A stretch of 64,000 nucleotides of DNA from GCA-2688775 sp035288865 (GTDB lineage: Archaea; Nanobdellota; Nanobdellia; Woesearchaeales; GW2011-AR4). A model generated the notes under the pieces. It searched no databases and was not told the DNA's origin. It saw only the letters and a program-made list of their open reading frames with translations. Location: assembly GCA_035288865.1 (NCBI GenBank), contig DATDZA010000024.1:6972-70971 (forward strand), read 5' to 3'. The position numbers were made by a program, and so were the translations under genes. Positions 15,949-24,772 of this stretch are shown piece by piece. How positions within the stretch are numbered: the stretch's first letter is position 1; every line of letters begins with the position of its first letter.

Positions 15949-17470
15949 GACGGCACTGATATCAGTTTCAAACAAGGAAGGGATTATAGGGTTTGCAAGA
16001 GAGCTTGACAAATTGGGAGTGAAAATAATTTCAACGGGCAATACGGCAAAACTATTAAGCCAAAATAAAATAAAAGTTGCTTCTGTTTCTGATGTCACAA
16101 AATTCCCCGAGATGCTTGACGGCCGCGTTAAGTCAGTTCACCCAAAAATTTTCGGGGGAATACTGGCTGACAGGAAAAATAAAAAGCATTTGGATGAATT
16201 AAAAAAACAAAAAATAGATTCAATTGACTTGGTTGTTGTGAATTTCTATCCATTTGAAGAAACAATTCGGAATTCAAAAAAGCTGAGCGACGCAATTGAG
16301 AGCATCGACATTGGAGGGCCTTCATTAGTCAGGGCTGCGGCAAAAAACCACAGAAATGTTTTGGTTGTTGTTGACCCGCAGGATTACGCTTCGGTTCTGG
16401 AAAAAATAAAGTCAAAAAAAATAAGTGATGAATATAGACTGAATTTGGCGGCAAAAGCTTTTGAAATGACTGCAAGCTATGATTCTTTGATTAACTGGTA
16501 TTTTAACGGTTTGACAAGAAACAAATATCCAAAAATTTTAAATTTAACTTTCAAAAAAATACAGGATTTAAGGTACGGGGAGAATCCCCATCAGTCGGCT
16601 GCCTTTTATCAGGATTTTTACGTCGAAAATGGGTATGTGGCAACGGCAATACAATTGCACGGAAAAGAATTATCTTATAATAATATTCTGGATATTGATG
16701 CGGCATTTGAATTGGTAAAGGAATTTGAAAAGCCAAGTGCAGCTGTCATAAAGCACACAAACCCGAGCGGTGTCTCATCTGCTGCCACAATTGAGGAAGC
16801 TTACAAAAAAGCGCACGAGGCAGACCCAAAATCGGCATTCGGCTGCATAGTTGCCCTAAATAGAACCTGCAATATTGAAATTGCAAAATACATGAAACCT
16901 CTTTTTATTGAAGTTGTCATTTGCCCGAAATTCGAGAAAGATGCTTTGAAAATTCTAAAAGAAAAAAAGAATCTAAGATTATTAGAGACTGGATCCGTCA
17001 AAAGGCTTGAAACTAAATTTGACTTGAGAAAAGTTACAGGCGGATTGCTTGCGCAAAACGAGCCGCATACTGAATTGAACGAAAAAAATCTGAAAGTTGT
17101 GACGAAAAGAATACCTACAAAAGAAGAATTGAAAGCATTAATATTTGCATGGAAAGTCAACAAGCACACAAAATCAAATTCCGTCGTTTTTGTAAAAGAT
17201 GATGAAACAGTTGGAATCGGCGCCGGCCAGATGTCCCGGGTTGACGCTGTCAATCTTGCAATTATGAAAAATAAAGATAAAATAAAAGGTAGTGTTATGT
17301 CGTCAGACGCATTTTTCCCTTTCAGGGACGGAGTTGACCAGGCGGCAAAAGCCGGAGTCACAGCGATTATACAGCCCGGAGGTTCAATAAGAGACGGAGA
17401 AGTTATCAAGTCCGCTGACGAGCACAATATCGCGATGGTGTTTACGGGGATAAGATTGTTTAAACATTGA
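15941..17470 (+). CDS. purH: Bifunctional AICAR transformylase/IMP cyclohydrolase
   Basis: PurH carries out the last two steps of IMP synthesis. The 509-aa length matches the bacterial bifunctional enzyme. Residues 1-190 form the MGS-like IMP cyclohydrolase domain (ALISVSNKEGI, KSVHPKIFGGILADR). The rest is the AICAR formyltransferase domain (RYGENPHQSAAFY, AAVIKHTNPSGVSSA, the GIGAGQMSRVDAV segment, SDAFFPFRDGVDQAAKAG). Many archaea use PurP/PurO instead, so a full-length PurH next to PurN points to a bacterial-type pathway, probably acquired by transfer. It is the last gene of the purN-ORF-purH unit. Confidence 0.96.
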   Translation: MVKTALISVSNKEGIIGFARELDKLGVKIISTGNTAKLLSQNKIKVASVSDVTKFPEMLDGRVKSVHPKIFGGILADRKNKKHLDELKKQKIDSIDLVVVNFYPFEETIRNSKKLSDAIESIDIGGPSLVRAAAKNHRNVLVVVDPQDYASVLEKIKSKKISDEYRLNLAAKAFEMTASYDSLINWYFNGLTRNKYPKILNLTFKKIQDLRYGENPHQSAAFYQDFYVENGYVATAIQLHGKELSYNNILDIDAAFELVKEFEKPSAAVIKHTNPSGVSSAATIEEAYKKAHEADPKSAFGCIVALNRTCNIEIAKYMKPLFIEVVICPKFEKDALKILKEKKNLRLLETGSVKRLETKFDLRKVTGGLLAQNEPHTELNEKNLKVVTKRIPTKEELKALIFAWKVNKHTKSNSVVFVKDDETVGIGAGQMSRVDAVNLAIMKNKDKIKGSVMSSDAFFPFRDGVDQAAKAGVTAIIQPGGSIRDGEVIKSADEHNIAMVFTGIRLFKH

Positions 17471-17551
17471 AGAAAATTTGTAACTAAGCGGTTGTATTAT
17501 TTTTAAATTTCTGAGGAAATGTTTAAATATTCACTTATTATTTGAGCGAAA

Positions 17552-18295
17552 ATGCACAGCGATAATGGGATAAAACCTGAAAGTGTTGTATACCTTCCAT
17601 CAACTGTAAAAGGTCTTGTTGGAAAGTACATTCGAAATACTGTTTTTTTGGTTGCCGGAGGAATCGGGGCGGTTATGTTGAATTCTGCGTCACACACAGT
17701 TGCTCCCGTACCAATAAAATCTAGCTATGAGTTAAGACAGAATCTTAATGGGCAATTTGACCGAGGTGAGATAAGCAGAAATGAGCTTGAAAGAGGATTA
17801 AGTAGATTAGATGAGAGAACTGATGGAACAAACAACGGAATGAGCGAATCAGATAGGGAAGTAATGTCGTGGTTATTGTGGTTAGGGGCAATTGCCTCTA
17901 GTGGCGCAGCACTTGCTAATGGTTATGGACTTATCGATAATCGTTACCGGGCTAGGAGGGTAAATAATGTTGATACAGAAAAAGGCAGGATAACCACAAC
18001 CTCTTATACATTTCCTTATGGAACTTCCACTCATCACGAACAAATAGATAAAATAACCAGTGTAACTGCTAGACAAGGAAGCATAGAAAGGATGCTCGGA
18101 ACTGGAGAAGTTATCATACACGGGGTTGTTTATACATCAGCTGGCTCAAAAGATGTAAATCACACTATTCCCTATATCGAAAATCCTCACAAAGCAAAAG
18201 ACGAAATATTAGAAAGATTACCGGAAAGAGTAGGTCTTGAGCTTAGAGTAAGAGATGGCGAGAAAATGCCTGGGACTCAAAAAGTTGGTGCATAA
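17552..18295 (+). CDS. PH-domain membrane protein
   Basis: This is a 247-aa protein with two hydrophobic helices (about 27-49 and 108-127) separated by a charged extracellular-type loop rich in Arg and Glu. A C-terminal domain (about 135-235) resembles the bacterial pleckstrin-homology bPH_2 (YdbS-like) fold. The segment IDKITSVTARQGSIERMLGTG and the end YIENPHKAKDEILERL are characteristic. Function in this family is unknown; membrane anchoring is clear. The TATA-like TGTTTAAATATTC lies about 30 bases upstream of ATG 17552. Confidence 0.75.
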   Translation: MHSDNGIKPESVVYLPSTVKGLVGKYIRNTVFLVAGGIGAVMLNSASHTVAPVPIKSSYELRQNLNGQFDRGEISRNELERGLSRLDERTDGTNNGMSESDREVMSWLLWLGAIASSGAALANGYGLIDNRYRARRVNNVDTEKGRITTTSYTFPYGTSTHHEQIDKITSVTARQGSIERMLGTGEVIIHGVVYTSAGSKDVNHTIPYIENPHKAKDEILERLPERVGLELRVRDGEKMPGTQKVGA

Positions 18296-18559
18296 TTAAA
18301 ATTAGTTTTTCATTCTATACAAATTATTGTTTCTACAACCCCGCCCCTTACTCCCCCAACCACAACATATCCATAAAAGAAATCAAACTATTTATTACCA
18401 AATTTCAAATAATATAAATTTTTTCAGCGTCTTCTCTTGCCATTTGTCTAAGTTATTTTATTGAATATCCGTTTATTCTTCTTAAATTTTTGTCTTACTC
18501 GTTCTCAAATCGAAATATTTATAATATTGAAAGTAACAAGTAGATTCGAGGTGAATCTT

Positions 18560-18985
18560 ATGTCATTGCAATTGTTTTTGCCGAATGTGAATTACTTGGC
18601 AGTTTTAGCCGCTGGGGTGGCAACTATGATTTTAGGATTTCTGTGGTATGGTCCATTATTTGGAAATATGTGGAAACAACTGATGAATTTCTCCGATAAA
18701 GACATGAAAAAAATGAAGATGACCCCCAAAGCATCCATGATTATCGGGTTTATTACCGCATTGATTATTTCGTGCACACTAGCTCATTTCTTTATATATA
18801 TGGCAATAAGCAATATTGCAGATGCTTTAACTGCAGCATTTCTGATTTGGATTGGCTTCGTTGCAACAGTGCAGATTGGGGCAGTCTTATGGGAAAACAA
18901 GCCATGGAAATTGTTTTTCCTGAACACAGCATATAATCTTGTATCGCTGGCTTTAATGGCTTCAATCTTGGCTGCATGGCCTTGA
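18560..18985 (+). CDS. DUF1761-type membrane protein
   Basis: This is a 141-aa protein with four hydrophobic helices and the N-terminal signature NYLAVLAAGVATMILGFLWYG...W, typical of the DUF1761 family. Its function is unknown. I chose ATG 18560 because GAGGTGA (18548-18554), a Shine-Dalgarno match, precedes it at normal spacing, and a TATA element (ATATTTATAATA, about 18512) lies upstream. The longer open frame to 18461 would start before this promoter. Confidence 0.85.
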   Translation: MSLQLFLPNVNYLAVLAAGVATMILGFLWYGPLFGNMWKQLMNFSDKDMKKMKMTPKASMIIGFITALIISCTLAHFFIYMAISNIADALTAAFLIWIGFVATVQIGAVLWENKPWKLFFLNTAYNLVSLALMASILAAWP

Positions 18986-19006
18986 ATTTTTATTATTTAT
19001 TACAAA

Positions 19007-19924
19007 TTATTTTTTATAACCAATTGGAAAAACTATCTTTGGTTTTATCAGTCCTGGTTGGATTTCAACTGCTTCTAACGTAGCTTGTGGCTTATCCCGG
19101 ACGTTCAAAACCATTCTTTGGTCATCAATGTAATATGATGCTGAAATTAGGCCACCGCCTGCAAACAACGAATCCCCATTGCCATCATGGACTGGGGGAT
19201 TTATTCCGTATCTTTTAAACAGAAAATCCTTAATATGTCTAAATTGGTCTAGAATATAAGAATAATGATGCGTGGATTTGTTATATTTTCTTATTTCTTT
19301 AGCCCTGTTATAAACTTGCCAGAAATCATATCCTTGCATATCACTTTGGTAAGGAAAGTCAGGATTGACTGGAAGGCTAACGGGAACAAATTTAATACTG
19401 TTATCTGGCTGAGGAATTTTTACCATTTTAATTCTCAGGTAGTTATCATTACCATTTCCCCATAAATTTTCCAAAACAACGTCATTTGGATAAAAAACTA
19501 GCCTGACCCATACTGTATCATTGCTCGAATTACCTGAAGGATACTGAAGCACTATTTCATCCAAAAAAGTAAAAGCTCCAATGCCACCTAGCATTTCATT
19601 AGAGGCATCATCAATCATTTCACTTATATCTAGCCCATATCTTCCAGCTAACTTTACCAATTCCTCAGAAAATTTTAGCACCAATGATTTGTAGGCCATC
19701 CCATAGGGATCTTTTCCTGAATTAGGATCAAGGCGCACATTATTTTCTTCCAAGGATAGTGCGCGGTATAAACTTGAAAAATCATAATCTTCTGTATCTG
19801 GCTTTGATGTCTTATTTTGACTTAATTTAGCTTCTAAAGTGTTTTGAGCAGTAGCTTGATTCCCAAAAGTCATCAATAATCCAGCAACTAATGTCACTCT
19901 GCTCAGACCTCCCCTGATATTCAT
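19007..19924 (-). CDS. Secreted protein of unknown function
   Basis: This is a 305-aa protein with an N-terminal signal peptide (MNIRGGLSRVTLVAGLLM, cleavage expected after the following ATA). The remainder is soluble, has no cysteine and no recognisable domain. A beta-rich middle (TVWVRLVFYPNDVVLENL) and a segment with several Tyr residues (SASYYIDDQRMVLNV) are visible. It is divergent from the helicase gene at 19999 and shares the 74-bp promoter region with it. It lacks a lipobox, so it is not a lipoprotein. Confidence 0.7.
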   Translation of the reverse strand: MNIRGGLSRVTLVAGLLMTFGNQATAQNTLEAKLSQNKTSKPDTEDYDFSSLYRALSLEENNVRLDPNSGKDPYGMAYKSLVLKFSEELVKLAGRYGLDISEMIDDASNEMLGGIGAFTFLDEIVLQYPSGNSSNDTVWVRLVFYPNDVVLENLWGNGNDNYLRIKMVKIPQPDNSIKFVPVSLPVNPDFPYQSDMQGYDFWQVYNRAKEIRKYNKSTHHYSYILDQFRHIKDFLFKRYGINPPVHDGNGDSLFAGGGLISASYYIDDQRMVLNVRDKPQATLEAVEIQPGLIKPKIVFPIGYKK

Positions 19925-19998
19925 TCTTGACGGTAATAATCTGTTACTTTTAAATCTATTTCAAGAACTATTATAAACCGTAAAATTATCCTCTTTGG

Positions 19999-21888
19999 AT
20001 GTTAACCGAAGATCTCCAAAAAGAAATTTATTTTCCTTATTCCAAAGTTAGAGATATTCAGTCCAATATGATTTCTGACGTTTACAATGCCATCAAAAGC
20101 AAAAAGCACATAATAATGCATGCTCCCACGGGAATTGGAAAAACAATTTCCGCTTTAGCTCCTGCAGTTTCGTTTGCTATGAAAAATAATCTAACTATTT
20201 TTTTCTTGACATCAAGACAAACACAGCACAAGATTGTCATTGATACTTTAAGACAAATAAAACAAAAATTCAACATTGACCTACAATGCGCCGATATTAT
20301 TGGAAAAAAATGGATGTGCCTGCAACATGGAGTTGAAGCTATGTCCTCATCATCATTTCACGAATACTGCAAATCGTTAAGGGATGATGGTAACTGCGAA
20401 TTCTATGCAAACACTAGAAAACTAACCGGCCAGCCGACAATAAATGCGCAGCATTCAATAGAAGAATTAAAAATAGACGGGCCCTGCCATGTACAGGATA
20501 TAATATTTGAAGGAAAAAAGAAAACATTGTGCCCTTACGAGCTTGCAATTCTAACGGCAGGAAATGCAAAAGTCATAATTGCCGATTATTATTACATTTT
20601 CAACCCAAGCATAAGAAACAGTTTTCTGCTGAAAATAAAAAAAGAATTAGGAAATTCCATTTTAATTGTTGATGAAGCCCATAATCTTCCCATTAGAATT
20701 AGGGAATTATTGACTCTGAAAACATCAAGCTTGATCATAGAGAGCGCAAAAAAAGAGGCAATGAAATTTAATTATGAAGAAATTGTAAAAAATCTTGAGA
20801 TTGTGGAAGACGCTTTGTTTAGCTTATCAAAAAGCATTGAAACCGAGGGGATTATCTCAAAGAATTCGCTATTTGATTTGATAAATAATAAAAAAAGCTA
20901 TGAGGAGATCATGGCAGAGCTTACTTTTGCCGGAGAAGAAATAAGGGACATTCAAAAAAGAAGTTTTGTACTGAGTGTCTCCAAATTCCTCGAATCATGG
21001 CTCGGTTCTGACATAGGATACGGAAGAATTTTATCAAAAGAGATTTCTGACAAAAAACTAAAAGTGGGCTTGGCTTACAGGTGCCTTGATCCTTCATTGG
21101 CGGCAAAAGAAGTTATTGACAGAAGCTATTCAACTGTCTTAATGTCCGGCACTCTGACTCCCACAGCGATGTACAAAGACATTTTAGGGTTTAAAGACAA
21201 TGTAGTTGAAAAAGAATACAAAAGCCCTTTCCCCAAGAAAAACAGATTGAATTTAATTATTCCAAAAACGACTACAAAATTTGTTGAAAGGAATACAAGA
21301 CAATATTCTGATATAGCAAAAGTTTGTGGAGATATTGTTAATTTAGTTGATGGAAATTCTGCAATTTTTTTTCCTAGTTATGATTTACTGCAGAACATTC
21401 AGGAATTCCTGAGCAAGCAAACTCAAAAGCCAATTTTTACAGAGAAATCCTCAATGTCAAAACAAGAAAAAGAATTGCTATTAGCAAATTTTCGAAATCA
21501 TAAATCAGATGGCGCAATTCTTCTTGGAACTTCTACCGGCTCATTTGGAGAAGGAATTGACATGCCTGGAGTTTTGCAGTCAGTAATCATTGTTGGGTTG
21601 CCATTGAATAAGCCAGACATTGAAGCAAGACTATTAATAGAATATTATGATGACAAATTCGGCAAAGGATTTGAGTATGGTTACGTCTTGCCAGCTATAA
21701 CAAAATGCCTTCAGAATGCAGGGAGATGTATCCGTTCAGAAACAGATAAAGGAGCAATTATATTTCTGGATGAAAGATACGCATGGCAGAATTACTATCA
21801 GTGCTTTCCAGAAGAATGGGATATGGAAGTCGAGATGGATTATGAAATTATTTTGAAGGGATTCGTCGGTAACAGAATATCAAAATAA
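19999..21888 (+). CDS. XPD/DinG-type superfamily 2 DNA helicase
   Basis: This is a 629-aa 5'-3' DNA helicase of the XPD/Rad3/DinG family. Motif I is HAPTGIGKTISALAPA, and motif II is ILIVDEAHNL. Four cysteines between them (KKWMC, HEYC, GNCEF and GPCHV or TLCPY) are placed as the Fe-S cluster ligands of XPD. The motif V-VI region is TGSFGEGIDMPG then QNAGRCIRSETDKGAI. Such enzymes open damaged or structured DNA in repair. The ATG at 19999 directly follows a TATA-containing region shared with the divergent secreted-protein gene. Confidence 0.93.
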   Translation: MLTEDLQKEIYFPYSKVRDIQSNMISDVYNAIKSKKHIIMHAPTGIGKTISALAPAVSFAMKNNLTIFFLTSRQTQHKIVIDTLRQIKQKFNIDLQCADIIGKKWMCLQHGVEAMSSSSFHEYCKSLRDDGNCEFYANTRKLTGQPTINAQHSIEELKIDGPCHVQDIIFEGKKKTLCPYELAILTAGNAKVIIADYYYIFNPSIRNSFLLKIKKELGNSILIVDEAHNLPIRIRELLTLKTSSLIIESAKKEAMKFNYEEIVKNLEIVEDALFSLSKSIETEGIISKNSLFDLINNKKSYEEIMAELTFAGEEIRDIQKRSFVLSVSKFLESWLGSDIGYGRILSKEISDKKLKVGLAYRCLDPSLAAKEVIDRSYSTVLMSGTLTPTAMYKDILGFKDNVVEKEYKSPFPKKNRLNLIIPKTTTKFVERNTRQYSDIAKVCGDIVNLVDGNSAIFFPSYDLLQNIQEFLSKQTQKPIFTEKSSMSKQEKELLLANFRNHKSDGAILLGTSTGSFGEGIDMPGVLQSVIIVGLPLNKPDIEARLLIEYYDDKFGKGFEYGYVLPAITKCLQNAGRCIRSETDKGAIIFLDERYAWQNYYQCFPEEWDMEVEMDYEIILKGFVGNRISK

Positions 21889-21919
21889 ATTTATAAAGAC
21901 AATAAGATTTCAACATTGA

Positions 21920-22600
21920 ATGGATTATCAACAAATTATAGATGGATTAAAATGGACTCGCTGTTCAAAAGAGATTGAATTGGGTAATGCATTAAAATCA
22001 GCCGCAACTAAACGAGAAGAAGGCAGATTATTGGTTGAACTTAGTGGATTAAGGACTGAGCCACCATTACGTCAAGCCGGACTGGAAAAACCAGTTTTTT
22101 ATGCGTTTCAGGCGAGAGCCGAGTGGGAAATTTTAGGTCTTGCAGACAAGTTGCAACCAAGATTGCAAGAAGAATATGATTTACATCCAGCAGGTCAAAG
22201 TGGAGTCGGTTTAGATTGGGTCAAACTAAATAGAATTATATGGGTACCTGCTGACTATTTAGAAGCAAGGACAATAAAACCAAATACTCGTGCAATTTTT
22301 AGTCAAGATGAAGTTAATTGCTTTGGTTTCTCAGTTAGCGATGACATTACAGCCGAAGATTTAGAATTAAAAAGAAAAATTTTGTATGGATCTAATCATG
22401 ACACTAATTACAAATATGATGGTAGCAGTACATCTAAAATTAAGGCTCTTTTAACCGATGCTGATTGGAGAAAAGATGCCAGAACTTACTCTCGGAGACT
22501 CTTATTTGCTGCAGGAAGTGGATACAAAAAATATGTAAAAGAAGAATTTTTATCAGTTTTGGAGGCATTAGTATCTGATTTTCAATTACAAATGCAGTGA
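21920..22600 (+). CDS. Unknown 226-aa protein
   Basis: I do not recognise this protein. It has 226 residues, is soluble and helix-rich, with charged segments and two cysteines (WTRCSKEIEL and NCFGFSV). There is no signal peptide, membrane segment or nucleotide-binding loop. It begins 31 bases after the helicase stop and could be co-transcribed with it, though an AATTTATAAAG box at about 21887 overlaps the helicase end and could serve as its own promoter. Confidence 0.65.
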   Translation: MDYQQIIDGLKWTRCSKEIELGNALKSAATKREEGRLLVELSGLRTEPPLRQAGLEKPVFYAFQARAEWEILGLADKLQPRLQEEYDLHPAGQSGVGLDWVKLNRIIWVPADYLEARTIKPNTRAIFSQDEVNCFGFSVSDDITAEDLELKRKILYGSNHDTNYKYDGSSTSKIKALLTDADWRKDARTYSRRLLFAAGSGYKKYVKEEFLSVLEALVSDFQLQMQ

Positions 22601-22681
22601 TTGAAATTAATCAATATACCTTTTCCTATACTAGTATCTTAAAGCGAAACATTTAAATACCAGTAATGCTTTCTGGTCTAA

Positions 22682-23092
22682 ATGGTTATCCTCTTTGACA
22701 GGTTTAACCTACCTGAAGATATATATGAAGTGGTCTTTGCGACAAAGCAGCAGATAATCGTTGCCAAGTTGCTCATTGAAATGATGAAAGACAATGGTGG
22801 CGAGATAGGCAAAACAGAGATGTCTTTGTTTGCGACTAAGCTTCATGAAGGGAGTTTGATTACGGATTTGATAGATGAACCTCCGTACAAAGGCAAGAAA
22901 GTCAAGGTTTCATACAACAAAAGGCAGTTTTACGACAGAATATTAACACCCATGAAAAGCATGGGGCTCATAGATTACGACCTTTATAAGAAGACATACA
23001 GAATAAGCGACAAGCTGAACAAGGACTTGCAGCACATCGGCTTGCTATGGATAAGAGAAATGCGCAAACCAGCAAAATCAATGGTAAGATAA
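22682..23092 (+). CDS. Probable winged-helix protein
   Basis: This is a 136-aa basic protein. The middle looks like a winged-helix DNA-binding domain: helices around QQIIVAKLLIEMMKDN and GKTEMSLFATKLHEG, then a Lys-rich stretch KGKKVKVSYNKRQFYDRIL and a strand-turn-strand KKTYRISDKLN. A TATA-like CATTTAAATACC (about 22649-22660) lies 25 bases before the ATG. It may be a transcription regulator, but no target is evident. Confidence in the gene is higher than in the fold. Confidence 0.75.
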   Translation: MVILFDRFNLPEDIYEVVFATKQQIIVAKLLIEMMKDNGGEIGKTEMSLFATKLHEGSLITDLIDEPPYKGKKVKVSYNKRQFYDRILTPMKSMGLIDYDLYKKTYRISDKLNKDLQHIGLLWIREMRKPAKSMVR

Positions 23093-23152
23093 TCAACAAA
23101 AAAAGTTAATACCAAAAAATTGAGGTGAATCATAAAACATCAATTCTATTCA

Positions 23153-23210
23153 TTGGCCCCCGAGACGATTTCTTCTCAAACCACCCCCACGTATTGTTCG
23201 AAGGGGCCAA
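23153..23210. repeat. GGCCCC inverted repeat with T-run
   Basis: TTGGCCCC at 23153-23160 is matched by GGGGCCAA at 23203-23210, with a 42-base loop. The loop offers an alternative pairing between CCCC and GGGG. The right arm is followed by a run of seven T. It is unusually GC-rich for this genome and lies between two convergent genes, so it could be a terminator. A Shine-Dalgarno-like GAGGTGA (23122-23128) with no ATG after it lies just upstream. Confidence 0.55.
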
Positions 23211-23218
23211 ACCTTTTT

Positions 23219-23800
23219 TTATCTGATAAAAATTGAATTCAAACCTAGAAGTGGATTCCATCCAACAATATCAATTTCTTCGCGCTTCAAATCTTCATGA
23301 ATTTTTCTTGGCGCCATATCCAAATACCTTAACAATCCAACATCTTTAATTGGTTGTACGATTGCCAATATATCAGCATAATTTCGCCTGAGTTCTGCAA
23401 TTGATTGAACTAAACCTTGTTCATATGTTTCAGTAGCCCTTCTTATTTCTTCAGTATTAGTGTAGTGTCTCTCAAGGCCAATTATTTCAAATAAATCCAA
23501 GTCATAGCATTTCAACATCATATAAGCGAAACCAGATACTGCTTTGGTATAATGTGTCGCCTCCTCTAATGTTCTAAATGTCCTTTGCGGTTCTGGAACT
23601 TGAATCCACATATTGTCTCCCAATAATCTTGATAAATGGTAATTTTGAGGTAAACGGACTAATTGTTCTGATCTTGATGGCATTATATATCTCGTCTCAT
23701 TACTTCCTATAAAAGATGCAGCACCAAAAATAGAAAGCGCCTCCATTCTCAATTCTATTGAGTCTGGTAAGTTCGAAGTAACTAAAGTTAAATCTCCCAT
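23219..23800 (-). CDS. Unknown 193-aa protein
   Basis: I do not recognise this protein. It has 193 residues, is soluble and mainly helical in its second half (LEEATHYTKAVSGFAYMMLKCYDLDLFEIIGLE onward), with a beta-like N-terminal third. There is no signal peptide or membrane segment and only one cysteine. It is convergent with the winged-helix gene and divergent from the small membrane protein at 23897. Confidence 0.65.
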   Translation of the reverse strand: MGDLTLVTSNLPDSIELRMEALSIFGAASFIGSNETRYIMPSRSEQLVRLPQNYHLSRLLGDNMWIQVPEPQRTFRTLEEATHYTKAVSGFAYMMLKCYDLDLFEIIGLERHYTNTEEIRRATETYEQGLVQSIAELRRNYADILAIVQPIKDVGLLRYLDMAPRKIHEDLKREEIDIVGWNPLLGLNSIFIR

Positions 23801-23896
23801 TATTCATAGAATGACAACATATTTTAAAAAACTATGCGATGAACTTAGGAATATTTAAATATGAATTATCAAATTGATATCATCAAATATGAAAAA

Positions 23897-24157
23897 ATGA
23901 CAAACACAAAACTTGTCGAATGGGGAAGATATGCTTTTAACAAAGGTTATTCTATAGAAGATATTGAAAAATACATGGTTAAAAGAGGCTTAAGCGAGAA
24001 AGAAGCCTTAAATGTTGTTCATCAAGCCACTTCTTTTGAGCATAATAAAATACACGAGGAAGTTGAAAATGTAAGAAAAGTTCTCATAAGCATTCCAATC
24101 TTGTTAATTTTGCTATTTGCAGGCATAATGCTAATGCGTTTTGCCGGAATAGTATAA
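23897..24157 (+). CDS. Small membrane protein (paralogue of next gene)
   Basis: This is an 86-aa protein with an amphipathic helical N-terminal domain (LVEWGRYAFNKGYSIEDIEK) and one C-terminal transmembrane helix. The TATA box ATTTAAATATG at about 23851 makes the ATG at 23897 more likely than the ATG at 23861, which overlaps the promoter. The N-terminal part matches that of the next gene: small-x-x-G-x-x-A-x-NKG and a later G-x-x-x-KEA. The two form a paralogous pair one base apart. The function is unknown. Confidence 0.7.
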   Translation: MTNTKLVEWGRYAFNKGYSIEDIEKYMVKRGLSEKEALNVVHQATSFEHNKIHEEVENVRKVLISIPILLILLFAGIMLMRFAGIV

Positions 24158-24158
24158 A

Positions 24159-24500
24159 ATGGCGCATGAAAAGCTCGTAAAAGAAGGCCAGGAAGCAATA
24201 AATAAGGGAATAAGGCCCGCTGAAGTGCAGGATTATTTCCTAAAAAAAGGAATGGACAGCAAAGAAGCAAAAGATGAGACCACAAAATTACAGGCTTCCA
24301 GAATAGTGGAAGAGGCAAAAAAAGCCGAAGCTGCGAAAAGATCAGCTCCTACTGCAAGAAATAATTCAGCAGCCCCGGGCAAAAAATCTTCATTTGGATT
24401 TTGGTTTATCATTCTGTTATTAATAGCAGTAATTATTTATTTCTTTTACAGAGGCTACCTAAGTCTTGACATGTTTAAAATATTCAATATGATGAAATAG
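24159..24500 (+). CDS. Small tail-anchored membrane protein
   Basis: This is a 113-aa protein. It has a helical N-terminal domain like its upstream neighbour (LVKEGQEAINKGIRPAEVQD), an Ala/Lys/Ser-rich linker, and a single C-terminal transmembrane helix (FGFWFIILLLIAVIIYFFY). The start is one base after the upstream stop, so the pair is an operon. The linker and helix arrangement suggests a membrane-anchored adaptor. The function is unknown. Confidence 0.72.
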   Translation: MAHEKLVKEGQEAINKGIRPAEVQDYFLKKGMDSKEAKDETTKLQASRIVEEAKKAEAAKRSAPTARNNSAAPGKKSSFGFWFIILLLIAVIIYFFYRGYLSLDMFKIFNMMK

Positions 24501-24624
24501 TGCATATTTTCAAGCATGCTCAAAAACCATTCATAATTATTTAAAACGTGGTTTTTGACATGTTCAAAAACTCTAATTTCAATCTTAAATAATTTTATAA
24601 ACATCAGATTAATCCCCCTAATTC

Positions 24625-24682
24625 GTGAGATTGAGCGGAGCGAAATCTCACTTGATTGAGATGTCAACTGGCTCCCCAGTTG
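24625..24682 (+). other. Tandem hairpins in the tRNA-Val leader
   Basis: Two perfect hairpins abut the tRNA. GTGAGATT (24625-24632) pairs with AATCTCAC (24644-24651), and CAACTGG (24665-24671) pairs with CCAGTTG (24676-24682), ending at the base before the acceptor stem. A TATA-like TTTTATAA lies about 30 bases upstream of the first. They would form the 5' leader of pre-tRNA-Val, perhaps for processing, or a separate small RNA. Confidence 0.5.
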
Positions 24683-24768
24683 GGGCCCATGGTCTAATGG
24701 CTAGGATACAACCTTCACAAAGCAATTTGAAACGGGTTGGGGCGGGGTTTCGATTACCTCTGGGCCCA
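24683..24768 (+). tRNA. tRNA-Val(CAC) with 14-nt intron
   Basis: The acceptor GGGCCCA (24683-24689) pairs with TGGGCCC (24761-24767) and the discriminator is A. The T arm is GGGGT-TTCGATT-ACCTC. The anticodon arm is CAACC-TTCACAG-GGTTG after removal of a 14-nt intron (24720-24733) at the canonical 37/38 site. The BHB is exact: exon TTCA pairs with intron TGAA, and the bulges are CA|A and AC|G. There is no inner helix, only a 7-base loop. The anticodon is CAC. No CCA is encoded. The convergent giant protein gene stops 4 bases away. Confidence 0.92.
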
Positions 24769-24772
24769 CTAT

